Position numbers and translations under genes: made by a program
Assembly: GCF_023228785.1 (NCBI RefSeq)
Contig: NZ_JALOAN010000011.1
Span: forward strand, 1-64,000
Direction: 5' to 3'
DNA: 64,000 bases
Origin: Sulfurimonas sp.
GTDB lineage: Bacteria > Campylobacterota > Campylobacteria > Campylobacterales > Sulfurimonadaceae
In this document: one piece after another, positions 16,133-24,404 of the stretch
How positions within the stretch are numbered: the first letter of the stretch is position 1
Layout of the letters: every line of letters begins with the position of its first letter
The notes under the pieces: model-generated
Database searches by the model: none
Seen by the model: only the letters and a program-made list of their open reading frames with translations
Told to the model about the DNA's origin: nothing

Positions 16133-16953
16133 GTGACGGGCTTAATAAGTTAAAAGAGATAGGTGCACAAAAGATTCATGAAAAAACACATATAGCAAGA
16201 CATCATGTTCAAGCTCTTTTGCATGAATCTTTTGAAGATATGACAAAGATTCAAATGCAAGGTTTTATATCTATCTTGCAAAGAGAATATGGTGTAGATC
16301 TAAGTGATTTTAAAGCTAAGGTTGATGAATATTATCTTCTTAATACCCCAGAAGAAGATGATAGTGAGACACGATTTTTTGTATCTCCAACAAGAAAGAA
16401 AAAATATACCTTTGTTTATGTTCTAATAGCCGTAGCGATATTTGTAGTAGCTATGTTTTTTACACTAGAAAATTTAGCTCTAAGTAGTGAAAAAACAGAT
16501 AATCACTCTATAGATAATAGTGCTATACAAAATGCTCAACAAAGTATGTCTAAGAGCGAAGAGTTAGAAGTTATAACAAAAGAAGATGCAGAAGATGATA
16601 ACGCAACAGTAGCAGAAGTAGAAGACACCAAAGAAAAAGAAAAAATAGTAGAGTCAGAAGTAGTTGAAGTTGTAAAGTCTTTTAAAATTAAGCCTAATTC
16701 TGAACTTTGGATAGGTTATATTGACCTCTCAAACTATAAAAAATATCAAAAATTATTCTCAGGCGAGTTAGAGTTAGATCCAAATAAAGAGTGGTTATTC
16801 TCCCTCGGTCACGGATATGTTAGTATTGAGATAAATGGAGAAGTAAGAGAGTTTACTGATAGATCTAACCTTAGACTTCACTATAAAGACTCTAATATCT
16901 CAAAGATAAACTTTGCAAAGTTTAAAGAGTTAAACAGAGGACAAAAATGGTAA
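16129..16953 (+). CDS. RodZ-like membrane protein
   Basis: A 274-aa bitopic protein. The N-terminal 70 residues (LKEIGAQKIHEKTHIARHHV, followed by GFISILQREYGVDL) resemble the helix-turn-helix of RodZ, which binds MreB. One transmembrane helix is at about 89-107, then a highly acidic linker (130-180). The C-terminal domain (~185-274) is beta-rich like the periplasmic RodZ domain. The RodZ assignment rests on layout and pattern only. The gene overlaps rlmB upstream and the next gene downstream (7 bp), so the three are translationally linked. Confidence 0.65.
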   Translation: MSDGLNKLKEIGAQKIHEKTHIARHHVQALLHESFEDMTKIQMQGFISILQREYGVDLSDFKAKVDEYYLLNTPEEDDSETRFFVSPTRKKKYTFVYVLIAVAIFVVAMFFTLENLALSSEKTDNHSIDNSAIQNAQQSMSKSEELEVITKEDAEDDNATVAEVEDTKEKEKIVESEVVEVVKSFKIKPNSELWIGYIDLSNYKKYQKLFSGELELDPNKEWLFSLGHGYVSIEINGEVREFTDRSNLRLHYKDSNISKINFAKFKELNRGQKW

Positions 16954-17783
16954 AAGTACTTTTTGCTATTTTACTCTTTAGCTCACTATCTTTTGCAGAT
17001 ATTTTGCAAGATGGTGAACTTTTAACACAAAAAATAAAAACTCTTATAAATCCTAAGATATATGAACAAAACAGAGCATATATAGATATCTTGTTTTCTC
17101 CAAAGTCTGAGTATTTTGTAAATGATAGAGTTGATGCTGTAAAAGTTATACAGACGCTAAAAGATAATGGACTTTTAAATCTTTTTTTTAAAAAACCTAG
17201 CGAGCTTACTTTGCGATTTAAAACAAGTGGCTCTCCACTGTTTTTTGTTAAAATCATGGGTGATACACTTAGAAATATAGGCTATTATAGATATGTAACA
17301 CAAGAGTCAAATCTAAATAACTCAGAGTTTACTTGGACTATAAACTTAACCTCAGAATATGCAACAGATCCACTCATACTTCAACAAGAACTTAGAAAAA
17401 GTGGGTCACATATAGTTGATATAAAAAGAGACTCTGCGACTGACTGGACTTATGTGGTTGATATGAGAGATGGAAGACTAAATGTAGAGTCACTTGAAGA
17501 TGGAATTGAACTTAGTCTAAAGAGATCTTTGTACTCCAAGTGGATAGATGTCTCAAAGGTAAAAAAACTTAAAATTTCTTCATCAAGAAGAAATAGTTGG
17601 TATCCTTACATCGCTCACTATGATGCTTCCCTGCATCTACTAAAGGTTGAAAAACACGATAGTAAAAAAACAAATCTTATACTTGAGCTTAATGACAACA
17701 CTCACTACATAAAAATTTCAGATATCTACTCACTTAAAAATATAAGAGATGATCTGACTTTGATGCCATTAGGCTCTAGATAG
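16947..17783 (+). CDS. Hypothetical periplasmic protein
   Basis: A 278-aa protein with a cleavable signal peptide (MVKVLFAILLFSSLSFA). I do not recognise a family. The region around 75-150 has repeated beta strands, and the remainder is mixed alpha/beta without cysteines or obvious catalytic residues. It starts 7 bp inside the RodZ-like gene, so the two proteins are probably made together and may work together in the envelope. This is inferred from context only. Confidence 0.7.
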   Translation: MVKVLFAILLFSSLSFADILQDGELLTQKIKTLINPKIYEQNRAYIDILFSPKSEYFVNDRVDAVKVIQTLKDNGLLNLFFKKPSELTLRFKTSGSPLFFVKIMGDTLRNIGYYRYVTQESNLNNSEFTWTINLTSEYATDPLILQQELRKSGSHIVDIKRDSATDWTYVVDMRDGRLNVESLEDGIELSLKRSLYSKWIDVSKVKKLKISSSRRNSWYPYIAHYDASLHLLKVEKHDSKKTNLILELNDNTHYIKISDIYSLKNIRDDLTLMPLGSR

Positions 17784-17818
17784 GCAAAGATTTGTTAGCA
17801 AAGTGCAAATAATTTTGC

Positions 17819-17824
17819 TAGAAT
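17819..17824 (+). promoter_or_regulatory. -10 box of the aminotransferase gene
   Basis: TAGAAT 29 nt ahead of the ATG at 17854. The leader contains an 'aggaa' ribosome site. Confidence 0.5.
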
Positions 17825-17853
17825 TACGACAATAATTTACTCAGGAATAATTG

Positions 17854-19074
17854 ATGTTTGATGAAATAGAATTTGACAGAATGAAGAGACTACCGAAGTA
17901 TGTATTTGCTGAGGTTAATGAGCTAAAGATGGCGCAAAGAAGAGCTGGTTCTGATGTTATAGACTTCTCTATGGGAAACCCTGATGGTGACACTCCAGAA
18001 CATATAAGAGCAAAACTAATAGAGTCAGCCAATAAAACTAGAACTCACGGTTACTCAACTTCAAAAGGTATCCCAAAACTACTTTTGGCAATATCTGATT
18101 GGTATAAAACAAGATATGATTGTGATCTAGATCCGATGACTGAGTGTGTAGCTACTATGGGATCAAAAGAGGGTTATGCACACCTTACTTACGCAATAAC
18201 AAATCCTGGTGATGTAGCAGTAATCCCAGATCCAACATACCCAATACATGAGTACTCTTTTATCTTAGCAGGTGGAAATGTAGTTAAGTTTGGTATAGAG
18301 TTTGATGAAGATTATAAGCTAGATGAAGATAAGTTTTTTCATGATCTAGATCGCGTTTTTAAAGAGAGTTCTCCAAAACCAAAGTATGTTTTAGTTAACT
18401 TTCCCCACAATCCAACTACAGCAACAGTTACACAAGAGTTTTATGTGCGTCTTGTAAAGATGGCAAAAGAGAAAAGATTTTATATTATCTCAGATATTGC
18501 TTATGGAGACATAACTTTCTGCGGATATACAACTCCATCTATCATGAGTGTGCCAGGCGCAAAAGATGTGGCAGTTGAGAGTTTTACACTCTCAAAATCT
18601 TACAATATGGCTGGCTGGAGAGTTGGCTTCTTTGTAGGAAACAAAAAACTCATAGGTGCACTTCAAAAGATTAAATCATGGCTTGATTATGGAATGTTTA
18701 CGCCGATTCAAGTTGCAGCTACAGTAGCTCTTAATGGCGATCAGCAATGTGTTCAAGATATAACAGACAAATATAATCACCGTCAAGATATTTTACTTCG
18801 TGCATTTGAGAGAGCTGGTTGGAAGATCCGCAAAAATAGAGCAAGTATGTTTGTTTGGGCGGAGATTCCTGTGTGTGCTCGCCATTTGGGAAGTTTAGAA
18901 TTTTCAAAAAGACTTCTTAAAGAAGCAGCGGTTGCAGTAGCTCCAGGGATCGGTTTTGGTGCTTATGGTGAGAACTATGTTCGTATAGCCCTTATTGAAA
19001 ATGACAACAGAATCCGTCAAGCTGCAAGAAACATAAAAGAGTTTTTAAAACAGTTTGAAGACGAAAAAAAGTAA
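17854..19074 (+). CDS. PLP class I/II aminotransferase (AlaC/AspC-like)
   Basis: Fold-type I aminotransferase of the aspartate/alanine group. Residues FSMGNPDGDTPEHI near the N-terminus contact substrate. NFPHNPTTAT and SDIAYGD hold the PLP-binding Asn and Asp/Tyr. SKSYNMAGWRVGF carries the Schiff-base lysine. The specificity is probably glutamate-pyruvate or glutamate-oxaloacetate, which the sequence alone does not settle. At 406 aa it is full length. A TTG at 17851 precedes the ATG; I chose the ATG because it is correctly spaced from 'aggaa'. It is upstream of hom, which fits aspartate-family metabolism. Confidence 0.9.
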   Translation: MFDEIEFDRMKRLPKYVFAEVNELKMAQRRAGSDVIDFSMGNPDGDTPEHIRAKLIESANKTRTHGYSTSKGIPKLLLAISDWYKTRYDCDLDPMTECVATMGSKEGYAHLTYAITNPGDVAVIPDPTYPIHEYSFILAGGNVVKFGIEFDEDYKLDEDKFFHDLDRVFKESSPKPKYVLVNFPHNPTTATVTQEFYVRLVKMAKEKRFYIISDIAYGDITFCGYTTPSIMSVPGAKDVAVESFTLSKSYNMAGWRVGFFVGNKKLIGALQKIKSWLDYGMFTPIQVAATVALNGDQQCVQDITDKYNHRQDILLRAFERAGWKIRKNRASMFVWAEIPVCARHLGSLEFSKRLLKEAAVAVAPGIGFGAYGENYVRIALIENDNRIRQAARNIKEFLKQFEDEKK

Positions 19075-19078
19075 ACAC

Positions 19079-19204
19079 ATGAAATAAATCACACTAGTGT
19101 GATGGGCTTTCTGCCGAAGAAAACTCAGCGCGCACGACGGAGTACCCTTGGGGTATTTGCGTGTTAAATGAGGGAAAAGGTTCCCTTAAATTTATGAAAT
19201 AAAT
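19079..19204 (+). other. 115-bp structured insert between 11-bp direct repeats
   Basis: ATGAAATAAAT occurs at 19079-19089 and again at 19194-19204. Between them lie a 16-bp palindrome ATCACACTAGTGTGAT, a hairpin built on GTACCC/GGGTA closed by CGCA/TGCG, and a hairpin AGGGAA/TTCCCT. The GC content is above the surroundings. It may be a small mobile insert with a target duplication, or a structured leader for hom. The sequence does not decide. Confidence 0.6.
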
Positions 19205-19218
19205 TAAAGGATATAAAT

Positions 19219-20478
19219 TTGATAAAAGTAGGAATAATAGGCGTTGGGACAGTTGGAACAAGCGTAGCTCAGATCTTAAAAGATAATGCTGATGTTATTT
19301 CTGCAAGAGCAGGTGTTGATATAGTTGTTAAGTGTGGGATTGTAAAAGATCTAAGTAAAGACAGAGGCTTAGATATAAAGTTAAGCGACAATGTTAATGA
19401 TGTCTTAGATGATGATGAGATCGATATTGTAGTTGAGCTTATGGGCGGAGTTGATGAGGCTTTTGAAGTAGTAAAAAAGGCACTAAAGAGTGGTAAAGCA
19501 GTTGTAACTGCTAACAAAGCTCTTTTGGCTTACCATCGTTATGAACTTCAAGATATGGCTAAAGATATTGCTTTTGAGTATGAAGCTTCTGTAGCTGGTG
19601 GGATCCCCATCATTAACGCTCTTCGCGATGGCTTATCTGCAAACCATATAGAGTCTATTATGGGCATAATGAATGGAACTTCAAACTATATGCTTACAGA
19701 GATGCGAGATGAGGGAGTTTCATACGATGCAATCCTCAAAGAGGCACAAGATCTAGGTTACGCTGAGGCTGATCCTACCTTTGATGTAGGCGGATATGAT
19801 GCTGCTCATAAACTTCTAATACTCGCTTCTATAGCTTATGGAATTGATGCTAAACCTGAAGATATCTTAATAGAGGGGATAGAAAATATCTCTCAAGAGG
19901 ATATCGCTTTTGCTAAAGAGTTTGGATATGTTATAAAACTACTTGGAATTGCGAAAAAAGATGCAAATGAAGTAGAGCTTAGAGTTCATGCTTGTTTAAT
20001 AAAACAAGATGAGATGATAGCAAAGATAGATGGTGTGATGAACGCTATTTCAGTAGTTGGCGATAAAGTAGGTGAAACACTATATTATGGTCCTGGAGCT
20101 GGTGGAGATGCGACTGCTAGTGCAGTTATTGCAAATATTATAGACATTGCAAGAAGCGGAAAATCTGCACCAATGCTAGGGTTTGACAAGCCATTAGAGG
20201 GTAAACTTACACTAAAAGCGACTGATGATATAAACTCAAAATATTATCTTCGTATAAATGTCTCAGATCGTACTGGTGTACTTGCAAAACTAGCAAAAAT
20301 ATTTGAACAACACAATATCTCAATAGAGACTATGCTTCAACGCCCAGCATCAACAAACTCGGCAAATTTGTTAATATCTACTCATATAGCCCTAGAGAGA
20401 GATATACAAAACATGATAAAAGAGATCAAAGAGCTAGACTTTGTAAATGCAAAACCTGTAATGATTAGGATAGTTTAA
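19219..20478 (+). CDS. hom: Homoserine dehydrogenase
   Basis: NAD(P)-dependent reduction of aspartate semialdehyde to homoserine, the branch point to threonine and methionine. The N-terminal Rossmann motif is GVGTVG (8-13). The catalytic domain has ANKALLA, EASVAGGIPII and MNGTSNYML. The C-terminal ACT domain (about 345-419; SDRTGVLAKLAKIFE) is the usual feedback site. Start codon is TTG at 19219, chosen because the conserved IKVGIIGVG begins there and 'aaagg' precedes it. At 419 aa it has normal length. The molybdoenzyme gene starts 13 nt after its stop. Confidence 0.96.
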   Translation: MIKVGIIGVGTVGTSVAQILKDNADVISARAGVDIVVKCGIVKDLSKDRGLDIKLSDNVNDVLDDDEIDIVVELMGGVDEAFEVVKKALKSGKAVVTANKALLAYHRYELQDMAKDIAFEYEASVAGGIPIINALRDGLSANHIESIMGIMNGTSNYMLTEMRDEGVSYDAILKEAQDLGYAEADPTFDVGGYDAAHKLLILASIAYGIDAKPEDILIEGIENISQEDIAFAKEFGYVIKLLGIAKKDANEVELRVHACLIKQDEMIAKIDGVMNAISVVGDKVGETLYYGPGAGGDATASAVIANIIDIARSGKSAPMLGFDKPLEGKLTLKATDDINSKYYLRINVSDRTGVLAKLAKIFEQHNISIETMLQRPASTNSANLLISTHIALERDIQNMIKEIKELDFVNAKPVMIRIV

Positions 20479-20491
20479 AACTGGAAAATTG

Positions 20492-22561
20492 ATGGAAAAT
20501 ATAGAGACAATAGATAGCGTTTGCACTTATTGTGGTGTTGGCTGTGATATCGCAGCCAATGTAGATGTAAAAGAGAACAAGATAAAAAATATCTTCGCTC
20601 ATCCTGATGGAGTTGTCTCACAGGGAAAACTTTGCATCAAGGGAAAATACGGTTTTGACTTTGTGGATGCTGAGGATAGATTAAGAGTTCCACGCATAAG
20701 AAAATCTTTCTTAGAGAAAAATCCAAACATCAAAGACGCTATTTTTTCATCTCTAACTTCTCTTGATGAACTTTGGTTTGAGACAGATCTAGAGAGTGCA
20801 ACTACTGCTATAGCTATGAAGTTAAAAGAAGTTCAACAAACATATGGACGAAAGAGTGTTTGTTCCATCGGCGGAGCTAGAACCTCTTGTGAGAGCTCAT
20901 ATATCTTTCAAAAATTTACCCGCCAAACTTTAAAATCTCCTCATGTTGATAATTGTGCTAGAGTCTGTCACTCTCCATCTCTAAAGGGAATGAAAACTAC
21001 CATCGGAGAGGGTGCGGCAACAAATCCTTACAACGATATATATAACACTGAGTTTATGATAGTTATCGGCTCAAACACAACAGAAGCTCATCCTATCATC
21101 TCAAATCGCATCTTGGATGTAGCAAGAGAGAGTGATAACTTGGCAGTTTTTGATGTTAGAGAGATCAAGCTTCATAGATTTGCAAAGTATAAAGCCATTA
21201 TGCCTCATGAAGCGAACTTGTTAATATTAAACATGATTGCTTATGTAATTATAGACGAAGAGCTTTATTCTGAGGAGTTTATAGCCGACAGAACTGAGGG
21301 CTTTGATGAGTTTAAAGAGATGATTTTAAATGATCCTTTTGCAAATCCTAACTATTTTAATGAAATTGAGGGCTATGAGAGTTTGGCTAAACTAGTGCCA
21401 AAAGTAGCTCGTGAGTATGCCCTGAAGAGATCTATGATCTTTTGGGGACTTGGGATCACTGAGCATATAGATGGATCTTACGCTGTTATGGCAATAACTC
21501 ACTTAGCTTTAATGACGGGCAATATTGGAGGAAGTGGAGTTGGACTTATGCCACTTCGTGGACAAAACAATGTTCAAGGAGCTTGTGATATGGGGATGCT
21601 TCCATACTATGAGCCAGACTATCAAGATGCAAAAGAAGTTGGACTTATGACTCCACAGCTTGTAGATGCGATGCTAGGTGGCGAGATAAAAGCACTACTA
21701 AATATGGGCGAAGATATAACTCATATACATCCAAATATTAATAAAATAGACATGGCACTAGAGAATTTAGAACTCATAGCAGTTCAAGAGCTTTTTATGA
21801 CTGATATTGCACAAAAGGCTGACATAGTTATAGGCGTAAAGTCGGCTTATGAGAAAACTGGTGTCTATATAAATGCGATGAGAAGACTGCATCTCTCTCA
21901 ACCTCTTGTAAAGAGCGACTTGCCAGATGACTGGGAAATTCTGCAGATGATAGATAATAAAATGGGTGGAAATTCCAACTTTAAAGATTCTAAAGAAGTT
22001 TGGGATGAGGTTCGTGAGGTTGCATATAGAAGATTTAGCGGAGCTGACTATACTCGCTTAGAGAGACATAGAAAAAGAGGACTTCAATGGCCAGTTCATA
22101 CTGAAGACACACCTATACTTCATCAACTAGACTTTAGAACTGACAACGGTTTAGGCAAGTTTTGTTACCATCAGTACAAGCTTCGTGGAATGGTAGAAGA
22201 GATAATTAATAAAAGCCTAAAAGGTTACCATCTTACAACTGGAAGAGCACTAGCTCACTACAACAACGCTTCACAAACAAAAAGAAGTGAGTCTCTAAAT
22301 AAGAGATATAGTGAAGATATTTTGCTAGTAAATGATGGAGATGCGGATGATTTTAAGAGCGAAAGAGTTATTTTGAGATCTAAGTATGGAGAGACCTCGC
22401 CACTTCTTGTAAAATTTACAGACAAAGTACAACCAAAAACTCTTTTTACAACCTTTCATCATGCTGGATCTAAGATCAACGCTCTCTTTGGAGATGAGTG
22501 TGACGAGCTAATACTTACCGCTGCATTTAAGAGTGTCAAGGTTGAGGTTGTAAACGCTTGA
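20492..22561 (+). CDS. fdhA: Formate dehydrogenase-type molybdoenzyme, catalytic subunit
   Basis: Mo/W-bisPGD oxidoreductase of the DMSO reductase superfamily. The N-terminal 4Fe-4S site is Cys11, Cys14, Cys18 and Cys48 (CTYCGVGC, GKLCIKG). The metal ligand is Cys159 in NCARVCHSPS, where FdhF-type enzymes have Sec or Cys, and His160 follows it. LMPLRGQNNVQGACDMGMLP and the C-terminal LTTGRALAHYN are typical of formate dehydrogenases rather than NapA/NasA. No Tat signal, so it is cytoplasmic. At 689 aa it lacks extra N-terminal ferredoxin domains. No electron-transfer subunit gene is adjacent. ATG 20492 is preferred over TTG 20489. It overlaps yraN. Confidence 0.85.
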   Translation: MENIETIDSVCTYCGVGCDIAANVDVKENKIKNIFAHPDGVVSQGKLCIKGKYGFDFVDAEDRLRVPRIRKSFLEKNPNIKDAIFSSLTSLDELWFETDLESATTAIAMKLKEVQQTYGRKSVCSIGGARTSCESSYIFQKFTRQTLKSPHVDNCARVCHSPSLKGMKTTIGEGAATNPYNDIYNTEFMIVIGSNTTEAHPIISNRILDVARESDNLAVFDVREIKLHRFAKYKAIMPHEANLLILNMIAYVIIDEELYSEEFIADRTEGFDEFKEMILNDPFANPNYFNEIEGYESLAKLVPKVAREYALKRSMIFWGLGITEHIDGSYAVMAITHLALMTGNIGGSGVGLMPLRGQNNVQGACDMGMLPYYEPDYQDAKEVGLMTPQLVDAMLGGEIKALLNMGEDITHIHPNINKIDMALENLELIAVQELFMTDIAQKADIVIGVKSAYEKTGVYINAMRRLHLSQPLVKSDLPDDWEILQMIDNKMGGNSNFKDSKEVWDEVREVAYRRFSGADYTRLERHRKRGLQWPVHTEDTPILHQLDFRTDNGLGKFCYHQYKLRGMVEEIINKSLKGYHLTTGRALAHYNNASQTKRSESLNKRYSEDILLVNDGDADDFKSERVILRSKYGETSPLLVKFTDKVQPKTLFTTFHHAGSKINALFGDECDELILTAAFKSVKVEVVNA

Positions 22562-22887
22562 GTAGAGCAAAAGGTAATTTAGCAGAAGATAGAGCTTGTT
22601 CGTTTCTTGATGAGAATGGCTTTATGATAGTAGAGAGAAACTTCTACTCAAGATTTGGCGAGATAGATGTTATAGCTTCAAAAGATAGTGTTTTACACTT
22701 TATAGAGGTCAAAAGTGGACTTGATTATGAGTTGGCAATACAAAATATAACTCCAAGCAAACTAAGAAAACTCATAAGAACTGGTAACACATTTTTGAAA
22801 AAGAACAACCTTGATGTTGACTTTGTTTATGATGCTGTGATTGTTACTCCACAAAATGTTGAGATGGTAGAAAATCTAACTCTATAG
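22558..22887 (+). CDS. YraN/UPF0102 family putative endonuclease
   Basis: A 109-aa protein with the PD-(D/E)XK nuclease core: GEIDVIA, then LHFIEVKSG with the catalytic Glu-x-Lys. The family (YraN) is widespread and its role is unclear, possibly in DNA repair or recombination. The start is TTG at 22558, where TTGA overlaps the stop of the upstream molybdoenzyme gene. No ATG lies before the conserved AKGNLAEDRACSFL segment. Confidence 0.88.
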   Translation: MSRAKGNLAEDRACSFLDENGFMIVERNFYSRFGEIDVIASKDSVLHFIEVKSGLDYELAIQNITPSKLRKLIRTGNTFLKKNNLDVDFVYDAVIVTPQNVEMVENLTL

Positions 22888-22896
22888 TTTATATGT

Positions 22897-22902
22897 TATA
22901 AT
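22897..22902 (+). promoter_or_regulatory. -10 box of the aldehyde dehydrogenase gene
   Basis: TATAAT 28 nt before the ATG at 22931; an 'agaggga' ribosome site lies between. Confidence 0.5.
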
Positions 22903-22930
22903 TTTTCATAAAACTTCTAGAGGGATTTTA

Positions 22931-24346
22931 ATGAGGGCAAATATATTTTTTGGCTCACAAGAGAGCCGAAGTAGAGAGTATAAACAAAGAAGAAGTCCAT
23001 ATAGTGGGGATGTGGTTTCTGAGTCTAGTATTTGTAATGAGAGTGATGCAAAAAAAGCTTTAAATATTGCAAAAGAGGCTGCAAAAGTAGCAAAAAAAAC
23101 AACTATTGCACAGAGATGTGACTGGATCTTAGATGTTGCAAAAAGACTAGAAGATTCAAAAGAGGATATGGCACAAACCATAACCGATGAAGTGGCAAAG
23201 CCGATCTACTTCTCCCGCATAGAAGTAGATAGATGTGTTGAGACTCTAAGGTTAAGTGCTGAGACTATGCGAACTATGCATGGAGAGACTATTAACACAG
23301 ATGCTATGAGTAGTGGTAGAAAAACCATCGCTTATTTTACGCGTGAGCCTGCTGGTGTGGTCGTTGCCATCACTCCTTTTAACTTTCCACTAAATCTAGC
23401 TGCACATAAACTAGCTCCCGCTCTTGTAGCAGGAAATGCAGTTGTATTAAAGCCAACTCCAGAAGCTCCTCTTACTGCTTACAAGTTTGCAAAGCTCTTT
23501 ATAGAGAGTGAGTTTGCCATCAAAGATGCACTAAGTGTAGTTTATGGCGATGCTGAGGTTGGATCTGCACTTGTAGGTAGTGACATTCCTCGTGTAATTA
23601 GCTTTACTGGATCAGTTCCTGTTGGCGAGATCATTACAAGATCTGCTGGGATCAAAAAGATCTCACTAGAGCTTGGTGGAAATGCAGCTACTTATATAGA
23701 TGAGAGTGCAGATCTAGATCTTGCAGCCACTCGTTGTGCTTATGGTGCTTTTGTAAATTCAGGGCAGGTTTGCATATCACTTCAACGCATTTATGTAGAT
23801 GCTAAAGTCTATGATAAGTTTGCTTCTAAGATGGCAGAGGAGACAGCTAAGTTAAAAGTTGGATCTCCATATAATGAAGATACTTTTTTAGGACCACTCA
23901 TAGATGATGAGTCGGCTAAAAGAGCATATGATTGGGTACAAAGTGCCATAAAAGAGGGAGCTAGATCTTTGCTTGAAATAAAGTGTGAGGGAAGGGTTTT
24001 TTCTCCTTGTGTAATGGCAGATGTAAGAGATGATATGGCTATAGTTTGTGAGGAAGTTTTTGCTCCCATAGTCTCACTTGTTAAGGTTGAGAGCTTTGAT
24101 GATGCACTTCCACGAATGAACTCTTCGCCTTTTGGCTTGCAGTTTTCAGTCTTTACAAACTCTTTAAAAATCACAAAAAGAGCTATAGATGAGCTTGATG
24201 CTGGTGGAGTTGTAATAAACGATATTCCAACTTTAAGGTTTGACATACAGCCTTATGGCGGAGTTAAACTTAGCGGAGTTGGACGAGAAGGTCCTCGGTT
24301 TGCCATCGAAGAGATGAGTGAGATCAAGAGCGTAATGATATGTTAA
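22931..24346 (+). CDS. NAD(P)-dependent aldehyde dehydrogenase
   Basis: ALDH superfamily enzyme oxidising an aldehyde to the acid. The oxyanion residue Asn151 is in ITPFNFPLN. The cofactor site is in FTGSVPVGE. Glu247 (LELGGNA) is the general base, and Cys281 (GQVCIS) is the catalytic thiol. At 471 aa it is complete. It resembles succinate-semialdehyde/glyceraldehyde-3-phosphate (non-phosphorylating) branches, but the substrate cannot be assigned from sequence alone. It has its own promoter and is followed by the alaS promoter. Confidence 0.92.
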   Translation: MRANIFFGSQESRSREYKQRRSPYSGDVVSESSICNESDAKKALNIAKEAAKVAKKTTIAQRCDWILDVAKRLEDSKEDMAQTITDEVAKPIYFSRIEVDRCVETLRLSAETMRTMHGETINTDAMSSGRKTIAYFTREPAGVVVAITPFNFPLNLAAHKLAPALVAGNAVVLKPTPEAPLTAYKFAKLFIESEFAIKDALSVVYGDAEVGSALVGSDIPRVISFTGSVPVGEIITRSAGIKKISLELGGNAATYIDESADLDLAATRCAYGAFVNSGQVCISLQRIYVDAKVYDKFASKMAEETAKLKVGSPYNEDTFLGPLIDDESAKRAYDWVQSAIKEGARSLLEIKCEGRVFSPCVMADVRDDMAIVCEEVFAPIVSLVKVESFDDALPRMNSSPFGLQFSVFTNSLKITKRAIDELDAGGVVINDIPTLRFDIQPYGGVKLSGVGREGPRFAIEEMSEIKSVMIC

Positions 24347-24370
24347 AGAGATTTTACCTATCTTTTTGGA

Positions 24371-24376
24371 TATAAT
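24371..24376 (+). promoter_or_regulatory. -10 box of alaS
   Basis: TATAAT 28 nt before the ATG at 24405, with 'aaaagaga' as the likely ribosome site between. Confidence 0.55.
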
Positions 24377-24404
24377 CGCACAATTTTTATAAAAGAGAAT
24401 ATAT

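Noticed and set aside
20492..22561. Selenocysteine in the formate dehydrogenase-like enzyme
   Set aside because: The metal-ligand codon reads Cys (TGT) in NCARVCHS; there is no in-frame TGA.
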